Shown in pieces: positions 17,185-26,585 of a stretch of 64,000 nt of DNA. Origin of the DNA: Polaribacter sp. SA4-12 (GTDB lineage Bacteria > Bacteroidota > Bacteroidia > Flavobacteriales > Flavobacteriaceae); NCBI RefSeq assembly GCF_002163675.1, contig NZ_CP019334.1:3515501-3579500 (forward strand), written 5' to 3'. The notes beneath the pieces are model-generated. The model worked only from the letters and a program-made list of their open reading frames with translations. It ran no database searches and had not been told where the DNA came from. Every line of letters begins with the position of its first letter. Position 1 is the first letter of the stretch. Made by a program: the position numbers and the translations under genes.

Positions 17185-18195
17185 TTATTTTTGAGCTTGT
17201 TGCCATTTCCATGCAGATGCTAAAGCTTCATCTAAAGATTTTTCTGTTTTCCAGTTTAATTCTTTATTAGCAATAGTTGTATCTGCAAAGGCAGCTGTAA
17301 TATCTCCTTCACGTCTTCCAACGATCTTATAATTTAAAGGTTTTCCAGATGCTTTTTCAAAAGCTTTAATAACTTCTAAAACAGAACTTCCTGTTCCAGA
17401 ACCAACATTGAAAAACTCAAAATTTTGTTTGTTGTTTTTGTTGATCAATCTTTGTAAAGCAGCAATATGAGCTTTCGCTAAATCTACTACGTGAATGTAA
17501 TCACGAACAGCAGTTCCATCTGCAGTATCATAATCATCACCAAAAACAGATAACTCATCACGCATTCCAGCAGCAGTTTGAGTTACAAAAGGAATTAAAT
17601 TTTGAGGAACTCCTAAAGGTAATTCTCCAATTTTAATTGTTGGATGCGCTCCAATTGGATTAAAGTACCTTAAAGCAATAATGTTTAAATCATGTGCTTT
17701 ACTAGCGTCTCTTAAGATTTCTTCACCAATTTGTTTCGTATTTCCATAAACAGATTCAGCTGTTTTTACTGGCGCTTTTTCTGTAATAGGTAATTCATCT
17801 GCTTGACCATAAACAGTACAAGAAGAAGAGAAAATAAAGTTATCTAACTTTCTATCTCTCATTTCTTGTAGTAAGTATACTAAAGTCCCTAAATTATTTT
17901 CATAATAATCTAAAGGTTTGTGCATACTTTCTCCAACAGCTTTAAAAGCAGCAAAATGGATTATTCCATCAACTTTATTGTTTTCGAAAAAGTTTTTTAC
18001 TTCACTTTTAACTCTTAAATCAATTTGATGAAATTCTGGTTTTGTTCCTGTAATTTCTGTAATTTTATCTAAAACACCAATAGAGGTATTTGATAAATCA
18101 TCAATAATTACAACTTCAAAACCTTCGTTTTGTAATTCTACAACTGTATGAGAACCAATAAAACCTAATCCTCCTGTTACTAATATCTTTTTCAT
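17185..18195 (-). CDS. galE: UDP-glucose 4-epimerase
   Basis: 336 residues of the extended short-chain dehydrogenase family. It interconverts UDP-glucose and UDP-galactose with bound NAD. The Rossmann motif is VTGGLGFIGSHT, the catalytic pair lies in SVYGNTKQ (Tyr-x-x-x-Lys), and the Ser/Thr partner in SSSCTVYG. RYFNPIGAHP and DYIHVVDLA are GalE hallmarks. It lies 9 bases after the DegT aminotransferase gene, so the two are probably cotranscribed for surface sugar synthesis. Confidence 0.95.
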   Translation of the reverse strand: MKKILVTGGLGFIGSHTVVELQNEGFEVVIIDDLSNTSIGVLDKITEITGTKPEFHQIDLRVKSEVKNFFENNKVDGIIHFAAFKAVGESMHKPLDYYENNLGTLVYLLQEMRDRKLDNFIFSSSCTVYGQADELPITEKAPVKTAESVYGNTKQIGEEILRDASKAHDLNIIALRYFNPIGAHPTIKIGELPLGVPQNLIPFVTQTAAGMRDELSVFGDDYDTADGTAVRDYIHVVDLAKAHIAALQRLINKNNKQNFEFFNVGSGTGSSVLEVIKAFEKASGKPLNYKIVGRREGDITAAFADTTIANKELNWKTEKSLDEALASAWKWQQAQK

Positions 18196-18204
18196 TGTGT
18201 TGTC

Positions 18205-19353
18205 TTAGTTAACGAAATCTAAAATCGTTTTTGTTATAAATGTTAATTGTTCGTTGTCTAACTCAGTATGCATTGGTAAAGAAATTACTGTTTTTATCAA
18301 CCCGTTTGTTACAGGGAAATCACTTTCTTTATAACGAGCATCTACATATGCTTTTTGAGAATGTAGTGCTACTGGGTAGTAAATGGCATTTGGAATTCCT
18401 TGTTCTAGCAAATGCTTGTGTAAATCATCTCTTTTACCGTTTGTTATTTGTAAAGTATATTGATGAAAAACGTGGCAATCGCAAGTGTCACAGATTTCTC
18501 CACAAGCACTAGATTTTGGTGTAATAATATGTTCTGATACAGATAATGCTTTGTTGTAAAAACGAGCGGCATTTCTTCTTGCATCACAATAGCTGTCTAA
18601 AAGAGGAAGTTTGGCTTTTAAAACTCCTGCTTGAATAGAATCTAAACGAGAATTTACACCAACCACATCATGATAATAACGTGTATACATTCCGTGATTT
18701 ACAATTCCACGAATGGTATGTGCTAATTTATCATCATTTGTAAAAATTGCTCCACCATCTCCATAACAACCTAAGTTTTTAGAAGGAAAAAAAGAAGTTG
18801 TACCTACATTACCTATAGTTCCTGCTTTCTTTTTTGTTCCGTCTTTAAAAGTGTAATCTGCACCAATTGCTTGGGCATTATCTTCAATAACAAAAAGATT
18901 ATGTTCTTTTGCAATTTCCATAACAGCATCCATATTTGCAACTTGTCCAAATAAATGAACAGGAACAATTGCTTTTGTTTTGGGAGTAATTGCTCTTTTT
19001 AAAGCTTCAATATCGATATTATAAGTTTCTGCATCAACATCTACTAAAACCGGTGTTAATTTTAATAAAGCAATAACTTCTACTGTTGCAGCAAAAGTAA
19101 AATCCGCAGTAATTACTTCGTCACCTTGTTCTAAACCTAAACCCATCATTGCTATTTGCAATGCATCGGTTCCGTTTGCACAAGGAATTACGTGTTTTAC
19201 ATCTAAGTATTTTTCTAAATCTGCTTGAAACTCATGTACTAGAGGTCCATTTATATAAGCTGAAGTATTTAAAACCTGCTCAATAGAGGTATTTACCGCT
19301 TCTTTTATTTGTTGATATTGACCTTGTAGGTCAACCATTTGAATTTTTTTCAT
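18205..19353 (-). CDS. DegT/DnrJ/EryC1/StrS-type sugar aminotransferase
   Basis: 382 residues from the ATG at 19353. The longer frame (19374) begins inside a TATTTTTG promoter box, so I reject it. A PLP-dependent fold type I enzyme that aminates nucleotide-linked keto-sugars. The PLP lysine is in FFPSKNLGCYGDGG, preceded by NAQAIGADY with the PLP-ring residues, and by ADFTFAATVE. The CGEICDTCDCHVFH segment is Cys-rich, typical of one branch of WbpE/VioA-like enzymes. It is cotranscribed with galE, which suggests a role in surface polysaccharide sugars; the exact sugar is unknown. Confidence 0.88.
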   Translation of the reverse strand: MKKIQMVDLQGQYQQIKEAVNTSIEQVLNTSAYINGPLVHEFQADLEKYLDVKHVIPCANGTDALQIAMMGLGLEQGDEVITADFTFAATVEVIALLKLTPVLVDVDAETYNIDIEALKRAITPKTKAIVPVHLFGQVANMDAVMEIAKEHNLFVIEDNAQAIGADYTFKDGTKKKAGTIGNVGTTSFFPSKNLGCYGDGGAIFTNDDKLAHTIRGIVNHGMYTRYYHDVVGVNSRLDSIQAGVLKAKLPLLDSYCDARRNAARFYNKALSVSEHIITPKSSACGEICDTCDCHVFHQYTLQITNGKRDDLHKHLLEQGIPNAIYYPVALHSQKAYVDARYKESDFPVTNGLIKTVISLPMHTELDNEQLTFITKTILDFVN

Positions 19354-19371
19354 ATAAAAAATTTTGCTGAC

Positions 19372-19379
19372 CAAAAATA
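19372..19379 (-). promoter_or_regulatory. -7 promoter box for the DegT aminotransferase-galE operon
   Basis: Reads TATTTTTG on the minus strand, an exact TAnnTTTG match, 19 bases before the ATG at 19353. Confidence 0.6.
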
Positions 19380-19428
19380 CAAAATGTCTTTCATTTTCTA
19401 TGTAATTATCCGTAAATAATATTTCTGT

Positions 19429-19436
19429 TATCTTTG
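19429..19436 (+). promoter_or_regulatory. -7 promoter box for the penicillin acylase gene
   Basis: TATCTTTG matches TAnnTTTG and lies 17 bases before the ATG at 19453, divergent from the aminotransferase promoter. Confidence 0.6.
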
Positions 19437-19452
19437 AAAAAACTCAATTTTT

Positions 19453-21837
19453 ATGAAGCTTTTAGTCCGTTCGTTAAGAATTCTATTAATTCTTGCAATA
19501 TTGATATTTATTTGTGGCTGGTTATACTCTAAAACGTATCAACCAAATTATTCTGGTGAATTAGAAATTAAAAATATTTCTGAAGAAGTAACCGTTTATT
19601 TTGATGATATTGGCGTGCCTCATATAAATGCTCAAAATCAAAAAGATGCTTATGTTGCTTTAGGATATTTACATGCTCAAGACCGATTGTGGCAAATGGA
19701 ATTGATGAGAAGAATTGCTGCAGGAAGGTTGTCGGAAATTTTCGGAAAAGATTTGGTAAGAGTCGATCAGTTTTTTGGAGGATTAGGAATTGAAGAGGCT
19801 GCAGAAAAAACCATTGTCAGTTTAGATACAACCACTGAAGCTTATGTTTTAACGCAAGCTTATTTAGATGGCGTAAATCAATTTATTGAAGAAGGAAAAA
19901 CGCCTTTAGAGTTTACTTTGGTAGGAGTAAAGAAAGAAAAATATACGATAAAAGATATTTATAATGTTTTTGGTTACATGTCTTTTAGTTTTGCGGTTGC
20001 TCACAAAACGGATCCTTTATTAACAGAAATTAAAGAGAAATTAGGCGGTTCTTATTTAAAAGAATTGTTAAGTTCTTATAGTGAGAATTTAACGATTAAT
20101 AGAACGAGTATTCCTGATAAAGTTGATTTTGTTTTTTCTAATGCTGTAAGTTCTATTATGGATGATTTACCAGTTTCTCCGTTTATTGGAAGTAATTCTT
20201 GGGTAATTGCTCCTGAAAAAACGAAGAACGGAAAAGTGATTTTTGCAAACGATCCACATATTGAGTATTCTCAGCCTTCAGTTTGGTATCAAAATCATAT
20301 AAAAACACCCGATTTTGAAATCTACGGATTTAATATTGCATTGATGCCATTTCCTTTATTGGGTCATAATCGAGAATACGCTTATGGATTGACAATGTTG
20401 GCAAATGATGATTTAAATTTTTATGTTGAAGAAAATAATCCAGCCAATTCTTTAGAGTATAAAACGCCTGATGGTTATAATACTTATGAATTAAGAGATA
20501 AAACAATTCATGTGAAAAATGAAATAGATACTTCTTTTCAAGTAAAAGTAAGTAAACATGGTCCTATAATGAACGGTTTAATAGAGCACGTTATAGATGA
20601 AAGACCAATTGCAATGAATTGGATTTATACGCAGTTACCAAATGAAATGTTAGAAGTTTCTTATGGAATTTCTCATTCCAGTTCAATGAATGATTTTAAA
20701 AGTTCTGTTGCAAGAATTCATGCACCAGGTTTAAATGTAATGTATGGAGATGCAGAAGATAATGTAGCTTGGTTTTCATCTGCTAGATTATATCAATTAA
20801 GGGATAGTTTGTCTTCAAAAACATATTTAGATGGTGCTTCAGGAAATGATGAAATTATTGAATATTTACCTTTTGAGGAAAATCCACAAGCGATAAACCC
20901 TAGTTGGAATTATGTGTATTCAGCAAACAATCAAGTAGATTCTGTAAGAGGAAAGTTGTATCCTGGATATTATCAACCACAAGACAGAGCTAAAAGAATT
21001 TTAGAGTTATTAGATAAGAATGATCATTTTACGAAAGAAGATGTTGCTGAAATGATTTATGATGTAAAATCATCTACAGTTTCTGAAATAAGTAAAGGAT
21101 TATTAAAAAGTGTAGATAGATCAGAGTTAACAGCATCAGAAAAAAAAGCTTTTTCAATTTTAGAAAATTGGGATGGAACGTATTTAAAAACGTCTGTTGG
21201 ACCAACAATTTACAATCGCTTTTTATATGATTTTCTAAAAGCAACCTACAAAGATGAATTAGGTGATGGTTTCGAATTATTTATCAATTCGCAATTGCAA
21301 GATCAAGTATTGCCGAATCAAATCAATAGAAATAATTCTGTTTGGTGGGATAATATTTTGACAAAAGATAAAATTGAAACAAGAAATGATGTTACTCAAA
21401 TGTCATTTAAAAGTTCCATTTCATTTTTACAAAATCAACTAGGAGAAAATATAGATGATTGGACTTGGAATAGAGTTCTTTCTGTAGAGTATGAACACGC
21501 AATAGGGAAAGCTGGAGGCTTGTTGCGTAAATTTTTTAATGTTGGTCCTTTTGAAACTATTGGAGGAAATGAGGTAATTAACAATCAAATTTTTAAATTA
21601 GATAGCACAGGTTATTATAAGGTAAATGCAGGTCCATCAACAAGAAGAATTATAGATTTTTCTGATGTTGAAAATAGTTTAGCAATTATACCAACAGGTC
21701 AATCTGGAAATGTGTTTAGTGAGTATTATAAAGACCAAACTCAAAAATATCTAGATGGCGAGTTTGTTAAGATGAGACTGAATCAGTCAGATATTGAATC
21801 AAGTGAAAACGTTTTGATTTTGAAACCTAAGGAGTAG
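19453..21837 (+). CDS. Penicillin acylase family (S45) amidase
   Basis: 794 residues, an N-terminal nucleophile hydrolase precursor. A hydrophobic segment (about 8-25) directs export. The proenzyme should cleave itself before Ser247 in FIGSNSWVIAP, making the N-terminal Ser of the beta chain the nucleophile. Other matches are GYLHAQDRLWQMELMRR in the alpha chain, ANDPH after the nucleophile, and NPSWNYVYSANN and QDRAKRI further on. Family members hydrolyse amides such as acyl-homoserine lactones and penicillins, or act in cell wall turnover; the substrate here is not predictable. Monocistronic, with its own promoter. Confidence 0.93.
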   Translation: MKLLVRSLRILLILAILIFICGWLYSKTYQPNYSGELEIKNISEEVTVYFDDIGVPHINAQNQKDAYVALGYLHAQDRLWQMELMRRIAAGRLSEIFGKDLVRVDQFFGGLGIEEAAEKTIVSLDTTTEAYVLTQAYLDGVNQFIEEGKTPLEFTLVGVKKEKYTIKDIYNVFGYMSFSFAVAHKTDPLLTEIKEKLGGSYLKELLSSYSENLTINRTSIPDKVDFVFSNAVSSIMDDLPVSPFIGSNSWVIAPEKTKNGKVIFANDPHIEYSQPSVWYQNHIKTPDFEIYGFNIALMPFPLLGHNREYAYGLTMLANDDLNFYVEENNPANSLEYKTPDGYNTYELRDKTIHVKNEIDTSFQVKVSKHGPIMNGLIEHVIDERPIAMNWIYTQLPNEMLEVSYGISHSSSMNDFKSSVARIHAPGLNVMYGDAEDNVAWFSSARLYQLRDSLSSKTYLDGASGNDEIIEYLPFEENPQAINPSWNYVYSANNQVDSVRGKLYPGYYQPQDRAKRILELLDKNDHFTKEDVAEMIYDVKSSTVSEISKGLLKSVDRSELTASEKKAFSILENWDGTYLKTSVGPTIYNRFLYDFLKATYKDELGDGFELFINSQLQDQVLPNQINRNNSVWWDNILTKDKIETRNDVTQMSFKSSISFLQNQLGENIDDWTWNRVLSVEYEHAIGKAGGLLRKFFNVGPFETIGGNEVINNQIFKLDSTGYYKVNAGPSTRRIIDFSDVENSLAIIPTGQSGNVFSEYYKDQTQKYLDGEFVKMRLNQSDIESSENVLILKPKE

Positions 21838-21846
21838 TTTTATTTT

Positions 21847-22098
21847 TTAATTAATTATTAAAGAAAAAACTGAAATTATAATTCCTAAAATTACAAATGT
21901 AATAATCATATTATTGAAGCTGTGTCCATGAGTATCAAAATGATCTTTTGATTTTTCTGGGCCAAAGACATATTCATTGTATGTGAATTTTGGTTTATTA
22001 AAAAGTGTTCTCCAGATTGATCCGTAAATCCATCTAATTGTTCCTCCAAAATAATTACATAATAACCAAAGTAATCCAATACCAAAAAACTCTTCCAT
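21847..22098 (-). CDS. Small membrane protein, unknown
   Basis: 83 residues with a hydrophobic start (about 4-22), a polar middle holding HFDTHGHSF, and a C-terminal membrane helix (about 61-82). I recognise no family. It lies 6 bases after the nitroreductase gene on the same strand, so it is likely cotranscribed. The codon use looks like its neighbours and the start is a normal ATG. Confidence 0.6.
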   Translation of the reverse strand: MEEFFGIGLLWLLCNYFGGTIRWIYGSIWRTLFNKPKFTYNEYVFGPEKSKDHFDTHGHSFNNMIITFVILGIIISVFSLIIN

Positions 22099-22104
22099 AA
22101 TTAA

Positions 22105-22845
22105 TTAAACCTCCTTATAAACTTCACTAAAAGGAATTCTAAAACGTTCGCCATAAACACCTTCAGGTTTTCTAATTCCGCAAGAAACAATCATGTTTAT
22201 TTCTGAGCCAAAAGGTAAACCTAGTAAATTTTTAATTCTCCAAGTGTCAGAGCCTTCCATTGGGCAAGTATCATAATTTTCTGCTGCCATAGAAAGCATA
22301 AAGTTTTGTGCAGCTAAACCACAAGTTTTATGAGCTACAATTCGCATATCACTTTTTCTAACTTCTCTGTATATTGGTTTAAAAAGTCCAACAATTAAAG
22401 TTATTAGGTATTTTAAAAAACCAAATATTCCTAAAAAATCAGCATATACAAAAGGAATGATTTTCCCGTAATAATTTCTTGCTATTTTTTCACGACTACT
22501 TTGTTCTGACTTTGGGTTGTTCTCACCAAAAACAGTATCCATATATGCTAAATTGGCTTTAGCTCTTTTTTTCCATAAATCTTTTCTGGTAACAAAAACC
22601 ACTAATTGATCAGCAGTTTTTGCAGCATTTTGATTGAAGCAAAAAGGTGCAATTTTTTCAATAATATCTTTCGATGTGACGTGATAGAATTCCCATAATT
22701 GCATATTGCTACTATTGGGAGCTAAAGCAGCTTGTTGTATGCACTTTTTTACAATGCTTTTATCAATTGATTTTTCTGTATCATAAATTCTAACAGAACG
22801 TCTGTAATGTATCGCTTCAGAAACTGTCTTTTCTTCTTTTATCAT
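22105..22845 (-). CDS. Nitroreductase-family oxidoreductase
   Basis: 246 residues. An FMN enzyme reducing nitro compounds, quinones or similar substrates with NAD(P)H. The N terminus YRRSVRIYD and LAPNSSNMQLWEFYHVT match the family's FMN-binding entry, and the C-terminal half holds CGLAAQNFMLSMAAENYDTCPM. A roughly 20-residue hydrophobic insert (about 129-152) is unusual and may contact the membrane. It is followed by a small membrane protein, 6 bases away, and preceded by an aldehyde dehydrogenase with a 17-base gap, suggesting one operon. Confidence 0.85.
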   Translation of the reverse strand: MIKEEKTVSEAIHYRRSVRIYDTEKSIDKSIVKKCIQQAALAPNSSNMQLWEFYHVTSKDIIEKIAPFCFNQNAAKTADQLVVFVTRKDLWKKRAKANLAYMDTVFGENNPKSEQSSREKIARNYYGKIIPFVYADFLGIFGFLKYLITLIVGLFKPIYREVRKSDMRIVAHKTCGLAAQNFMLSMAAENYDTCPMEGSDTWRIKNLLGLPFGSEINMIVSCGIRKPEGVYGERFRIPFSEVYKEV

Positions 22846-22862
22846 TCTTGTTCTTTAAAATT

Positions 22863-24236
22863 TTAACTCCACTTTAATAAAGTGCGTAGTTTTTTCAATT
22901 TATCAGTGTAGGGAGCGTATCTAATTGTTAAGTCTAACCAATTACCTCTTGTAACAACACCTTTGCTATGAGAAAAAGTATCGAAAGTAAGTTTACCATG
23001 ATAACCACCAATTCCACTTTCTCCAACACCACCAAAAGGCAATCTGTGATTTACAAAATGAACAGTTGTGTCATTAATAGTTCCTCCTCCAAAAGAATAT
23101 TTTGCAATCATTTTTTTAGCGACATTTTTATCCGTAGAAAAAATATAGAAGGCTAGAGGTTTGTCGTATTTAGAGAGAATTGCCTCTATTTCTTTTTCAG
23201 ATTCATAAGATAGTAAAGGAAGTATTGGTCCAAAAATTTCACCTTTCATTACTTCGCTATCTAAAGAAGGTTCGTCGATTAAAGTCGGAGAAATAAAACA
23301 ATCTTCTTTGTTGGTTTTTCCGCCGATTAAGAAGTTTTCATTTTCTAACATTAAAGCAAGTCTGTTAAAGTTTTTTGTATTTACAATTCTTGGAAAATCT
23401 GCTGAGGTTTCAGGGTTTTCTCCATAAGCTTTTCTTAATTCGATTTTAAAGCAATTAACAAATTCTTCTTTTTTTGATTTGTGTATCAGTAAGTAATCTG
23501 GTGCAATACAAGTTTGTCCTCCGTTAATAAACTTTCCCCAAACAATTCTTTTTGCGGCTAATTTAATGTTGGCGGTTTCATCAACAATACAAGGGCTTTT
23601 TCCTCCTAATTCTAAAGTAACAGGTGTCAGGAATTCTGCAGCAGCTTTGGCTACAATTTTTCCTACAGGAACACTTCCTGTAAAGAAAATATAATCCCAA
23701 CGTTGTGCTAATAATTCTTTAGAAACTTCGACGCCACCTTCAATAACAGCAACTTGTTTATTATCAAAAACAGCTTCAATTATTTCTTTGGTAATTGCGC
23801 TTGTGTGTGGTGTAAGTTCAGATGGTTTTAAAACAACTGTGTTTCCTGCTGCAATTGCGCCAATTAATGGAGCGAAAGCTAATTGATGAGGATAATTCCA
23901 AGGAGAAATTATTAAAACCGTTCCATAAGGTTCTTTGTATATTTTTGCTGAAGATGGAAAGTTTAAAAGTGATGGTAAAACGCCTTTTGGTTTTGCCCAT
24001 GAACTTAGTTTATTGATTGTCATTTTTAATTCTGACAATACAATTGAGGTTTCTGTTAAAACGGCTTCGTATTCAGATTTTTTAAAATCATAATGCAACG
24101 CTTTTATAATGTCAGATTCTCTTTTTATAAGTTCGTTTTGCAGTTTTTTTAAGCACTCTTTTCTAAAAGAAATATCTTTTGTTTGTTGCGTTGAAAAGTG
24201 TTGTTTCTGTGATTGTAAAATGTTAAGGATATCCAT
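22863..24236 (-). CDS. Aldehyde dehydrogenase family protein
   Basis: 457 residues, an NAD(P)-dependent oxidase of aldehydes to acids. The catalytic Cys is in NGGQTCIAPDY and the general base in LELGGKSPCIVD; NPWNYP-type entry is ISPWNYPHQLAFAPL. The length (about 460 residues) and the C-terminal hydrophobic/basic tail resemble class 3-like fatty aldehyde dehydrogenases. It heads a minus-strand set with the nitroreductase and a small membrane protein. Substrate is likely a medium or long-chain aldehyde, by family. Confidence 0.92.
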   Translation of the reverse strand: MDILNILQSQKQHFSTQQTKDISFRKECLKKLQNELIKRESDIIKALHYDFKKSEYEAVLTETSIVLSELKMTINKLSSWAKPKGVLPSLLNFPSSAKIYKEPYGTVLIISPWNYPHQLAFAPLIGAIAAGNTVVLKPSELTPHTSAITKEIIEAVFDNKQVAVIEGGVEVSKELLAQRWDYIFFTGSVPVGKIVAKAAAEFLTPVTLELGGKSPCIVDETANIKLAAKRIVWGKFINGGQTCIAPDYLLIHKSKKEEFVNCFKIELRKAYGENPETSADFPRIVNTKNFNRLALMLENENFLIGGKTNKEDCFISPTLIDEPSLDSEVMKGEIFGPILPLLSYESEKEIEAILSKYDKPLAFYIFSTDKNVAKKMIAKYSFGGGTINDTTVHFVNHRLPFGGVGESGIGGYHGKLTFDTFSHSKGVVTRGNWLDLTIRYAPYTDKLKKLRTLLKWS

Positions 24237-24266
24237 AAAAAGAAATTAATTCTTTAAAGGTAATCA

Positions 24267-24953
24267 TTAGTTACAAGCGTTCCAAATAACTTCTTTAGGT
24301 GTTGGTGCAGTAATATTAATTTCTTCTTTACTAACAGGGTGTGTAAATTGAATTTTTCGAGCATGTAAATGAATACTTCCATCTTTATTGCTTCTATCAA
24401 AACCGTACTTTAAATCACCTTTTATAGGACTTCCAATGTTAGATAATTGTGTTCTAATTTGATGATGTCTTCCTGTTTCTAAATCAATTTCAATTAAAGA
24501 ATAATTGTCTAATTTTTTAATAACAGCATAATGAAGAATGGCTTTTTTACTGCCATCAATTTCTTTAGCGTATGCAGTAGATTTATTGTTTTTAGGATTC
24601 TTTCTTAAGAAGTTAATTAAGGTGTCTTTTTCTTTCTTCGGATGATTTTTTACAACAGCCCAATAAGTTTTGTTGATTGTTTTATCACGCAACATCTTAT
24701 TAAGACGTTCTAAAGCTTTTGAAGTTCTTGCGAAAATTATAATTCCAGAAGTAGGTCTGTCTAATCGATGAACAACGCCTAAAAAAACTTCTCCAGGTTT
24801 ATTGTATTTGTCTTTAATGTATTCTTTTACAACATCACTCAAAGGCTTGTCGCCAGTTTTATCACCTTGTGTAATATCGCCTGCGCGTTTGTTTACAATA
24901 ACTATATGGTTGTCTTCAAATAAAACTTGTAAATTTTCTTTGGTAGAATGCAT
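24267..24953 (-). CDS. RluA-family RNA pseudouridine synthase
   Basis: 228 residues. Converts uridine to pseudouridine in rRNA or tRNA. The catalytic Asp lies in HRLDRPTSGIIIFARTSKA, and GRHHQIRTQLSNIG and HLHARKIQFTHP are further family blocks. It has no S4 domain, so it is a short RluA/TruC-type enzyme and its target site is not predictable. It is 6 bases downstream of engB on the same strand, forming a small RNA/ribosome operon with engB and the hydrolase. Confidence 0.93.
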   Translation of the reverse strand: MHSTKENLQVLFEDNHIVIVNKRAGDITQGDKTGDKPLSDVVKEYIKDKYNKPGEVFLGVVHRLDRPTSGIIIFARTSKALERLNKMLRDKTINKTYWAVVKNHPKKEKDTLINFLRKNPKNNKSTAYAKEIDGSKKAILHYAVIKKLDNYSLIEIDLETGRHHQIRTQLSNIGSPIKGDLKYGFDRSNKDGSIHLHARKIQFTHPVSKEEINITAPTPKEVIWNACN

Positions 24954-24959
24954 TAGATA

Positions 24960-25571
24960 TTATTTAAAATCTTTTGCAACATCTTCATTAACACCATCAA
25001 TAAAAGTTAAGAACTCTTCTCTTCCAAGTCCTGTAGAAGAAGACGTAATAAATGATGTAGGAAGTGTTTCCCAAGTGTTTAATAATTTCTTTTTATAAGA
25101 AGTAATTTGTTTGTTAATTTTAGAACTTCCTAATTTGTCTGCTTTGGTAAAAACAATACAAAACGGAATGTGGTTTTCTCCTAAAAATTTCATGAATTCT
25201 AAATCAATTTTTTGAGGATCGTGTCTAGAATCAATTAAAACAAAAGTACAAACCAATTGCTCTCTTTCTTTAAAATAGTTTTCTATAAAAAACTGAAAAA
25301 TAGTTCTTTTCTTTTTTGAAATTTTAGCATAACCATAACCAGGTAAATCTACTAAAAACCACTCATCATTTATTTTAAAATGATTAATTAGCTGAGTCTT
25401 TCCAGGTTTTCCAGAAGTTTTAGCTAGATCTTTTCGCTCCATTAACATATTAATTAATGAAGATTTACCAACATTAGAGCGTCCAATAAAAGCATACTCA
25501 GGCATTCTGTCTTTCGGAGCCTTAGTAACATTACTGTTGCTCATTATAAAGTCTGCAGATCTAATTTTCAT
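24960..25571 (-). CDS. engB: Ribosome biogenesis GTP-binding protein EngB/YsxC
   Basis: 203 residues. An essential GTPase in 50S subunit assembly. G1 is GRSNVGKSSL, G3 is DLPGYGYA, and G4 is TKADK. The N terminus MKIRSADFIMSNS is typical of the family and supports this start. It lies between the alpha/beta hydrolase gene (48-base gap) and the pseudouridine synthase gene (6-base gap). Confidence 0.96.
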   Translation of the reverse strand: MKIRSADFIMSNSNVTKAPKDRMPEYAFIGRSNVGKSSLINMLMERKDLAKTSGKPGKTQLINHFKINDEWFLVDLPGYGYAKISKKKRTIFQFFIENYFKEREQLVCTFVLIDSRHDPQKIDLEFMKFLGENHIPFCIVFTKADKLGSSKINKQITSYKKKLLNTWETLPTSFITSSSTGLGREEFLTFIDGVNEDVAKDFK

Positions 25572-25619
25572 TATATATAATAATAGGTTCTATATTTTTA
25601 ATAGCTCTCTCGGTGAGAG

Positions 25620-26384
25620 TTATAGTTTTCTTGAAGTAAACCAGTCTTGAAGAATTTGATTAAATTCTTCAGGTTTTTCCATCATTGCAGCATGACCACA
25701 TTTATCAATCCAAAACAAATTAGAGTTTGGTAATAATTTGTCAAAATCTTCAGCAACTTCTGGTGGCGTAACAACATCTTGTTTTCCCCAAATGATACAA
25801 GTTGGTTGTTTCATTTCTGGTAAGTCTTTCGCCATATTATGTCTAATAGCGCTTTTTGCAATTGCTAAAGTTCTAATAACAGAACTTCTATCATTTACAA
25901 TTTCAAAAACATCATCTACCATTTCTTTTGTTCCAATTTCTGGATCGTAAAAAACACCTCTTGTTTTTTCTTTGATGTATTCATAGTTTCCTCTTTTAGG
26001 AAAACTATCACCCATAGCTTTTTCATACAAGCCAGAGCTTCCTGTTAAAACTAGAGCATTTACTTTATCTTGATAATGCTTTGTAAAATATAAACCTATA
26101 TGACCACCTAGAGAATTTCCTACTAAGATAGTTTTGTCTATTTTTTTAAATTCCATAAACTCTTTTAAAAACTTAGCTAAGTTTTTAACATTTGTTTTTA
26201 AAAGAGGAAGTGTATATAAAGGAAGTTCTGGTATTAATACTTTATAACCATTGTTAGAAAAGTGATTAAAAGTGCCTTCAAAATTACTTAACGCACCCAT
26301 TAATCCATGTAAAATAATGATTGTAGGTCCTTCTCCTGCCTCTGCGTATGTAAATTTTCCTTCAGTTTTTAACTTGTCAGTCAT
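25620..26384 (-). CDS. Alpha/beta-fold hydrolase
   Basis: 254 residues. The nucleophile elbow is VGNSLGGHIG, the oxyanion region ILHGLMGALSNF, the acid lies in IIWGKQDVVTPP, and the catalytic His in DKCGHAAMMEKP. No signal peptide. The substrate is unknown; the family covers esterases, C-C hydrolases and haloperoxidase-like proteins. It diverges from mraZ and is upstream of engB in the same direction. Confidence 0.9.
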   Translation of the reverse strand: MTDKLKTEGKFTYAEAGEGPTIIILHGLMGALSNFEGTFNHFSNNGYKVLIPELPLYTLPLLKTNVKNLAKFLKEFMEFKKIDKTILVGNSLGGHIGLYFTKHYQDKVNALVLTGSSGLYEKAMGDSFPKRGNYEYIKEKTRGVFYDPEIGTKEMVDDVFEIVNDRSSVIRTLAIAKSAIRHNMAKDLPEMKQPTCIIWGKQDVVTPPEVAEDFDKLLPNSNLFWIDKCGHAAMMEKPEEFNQILQDWFTSRKL

Positions 26385-26519
26385 TGATTTGTCAATTCGC
26401 TTAATAGCAAATGTAATTCTTTTTTATGAGATAGATAACGTTTTTTACGCTGCCATTTTTTTTAAAAAAGCGAATCTAATCGCAATGAGTTGTTAACAAA
26501 TACGTTATTTATTAACAAT

Positions 26520-26546
26520 GTGGTAAAAAGTGGTAAAAAGTGGTAG
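26520..26546 (+). promoter_or_regulatory. Three MraZ boxes (GTGGTA repeats, 10-base period)
   Basis: GTGGTA starts at 26520, 26530 and 26540, each separated by AAAA. Three direct repeats with a 10-base period, on one DNA face, are the known MraZ operator arrangement (TGGG-type in E. coli, AAAGTG-type in mycoplasmas). They sit 9 bases upstream of the -7 box of mraZ, where bound MraZ would block RNA polymerase. Confidence 0.8.
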
Positions 26547-26554
26547 AATTTATC

Positions 26555-26562
26555 TATTTTTG
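26555..26562 (+). promoter_or_regulatory. -7 promoter box of the dcw cluster
   Basis: TATTTTTG matches TAnnTTTG and lies 23 bases before the mraZ GTG. The MraZ boxes replace a normal -33 element, which I do not see. Confidence 0.6.
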
Positions 26563-26585
26563 ATTTCAATTAATAATTTTATAGA

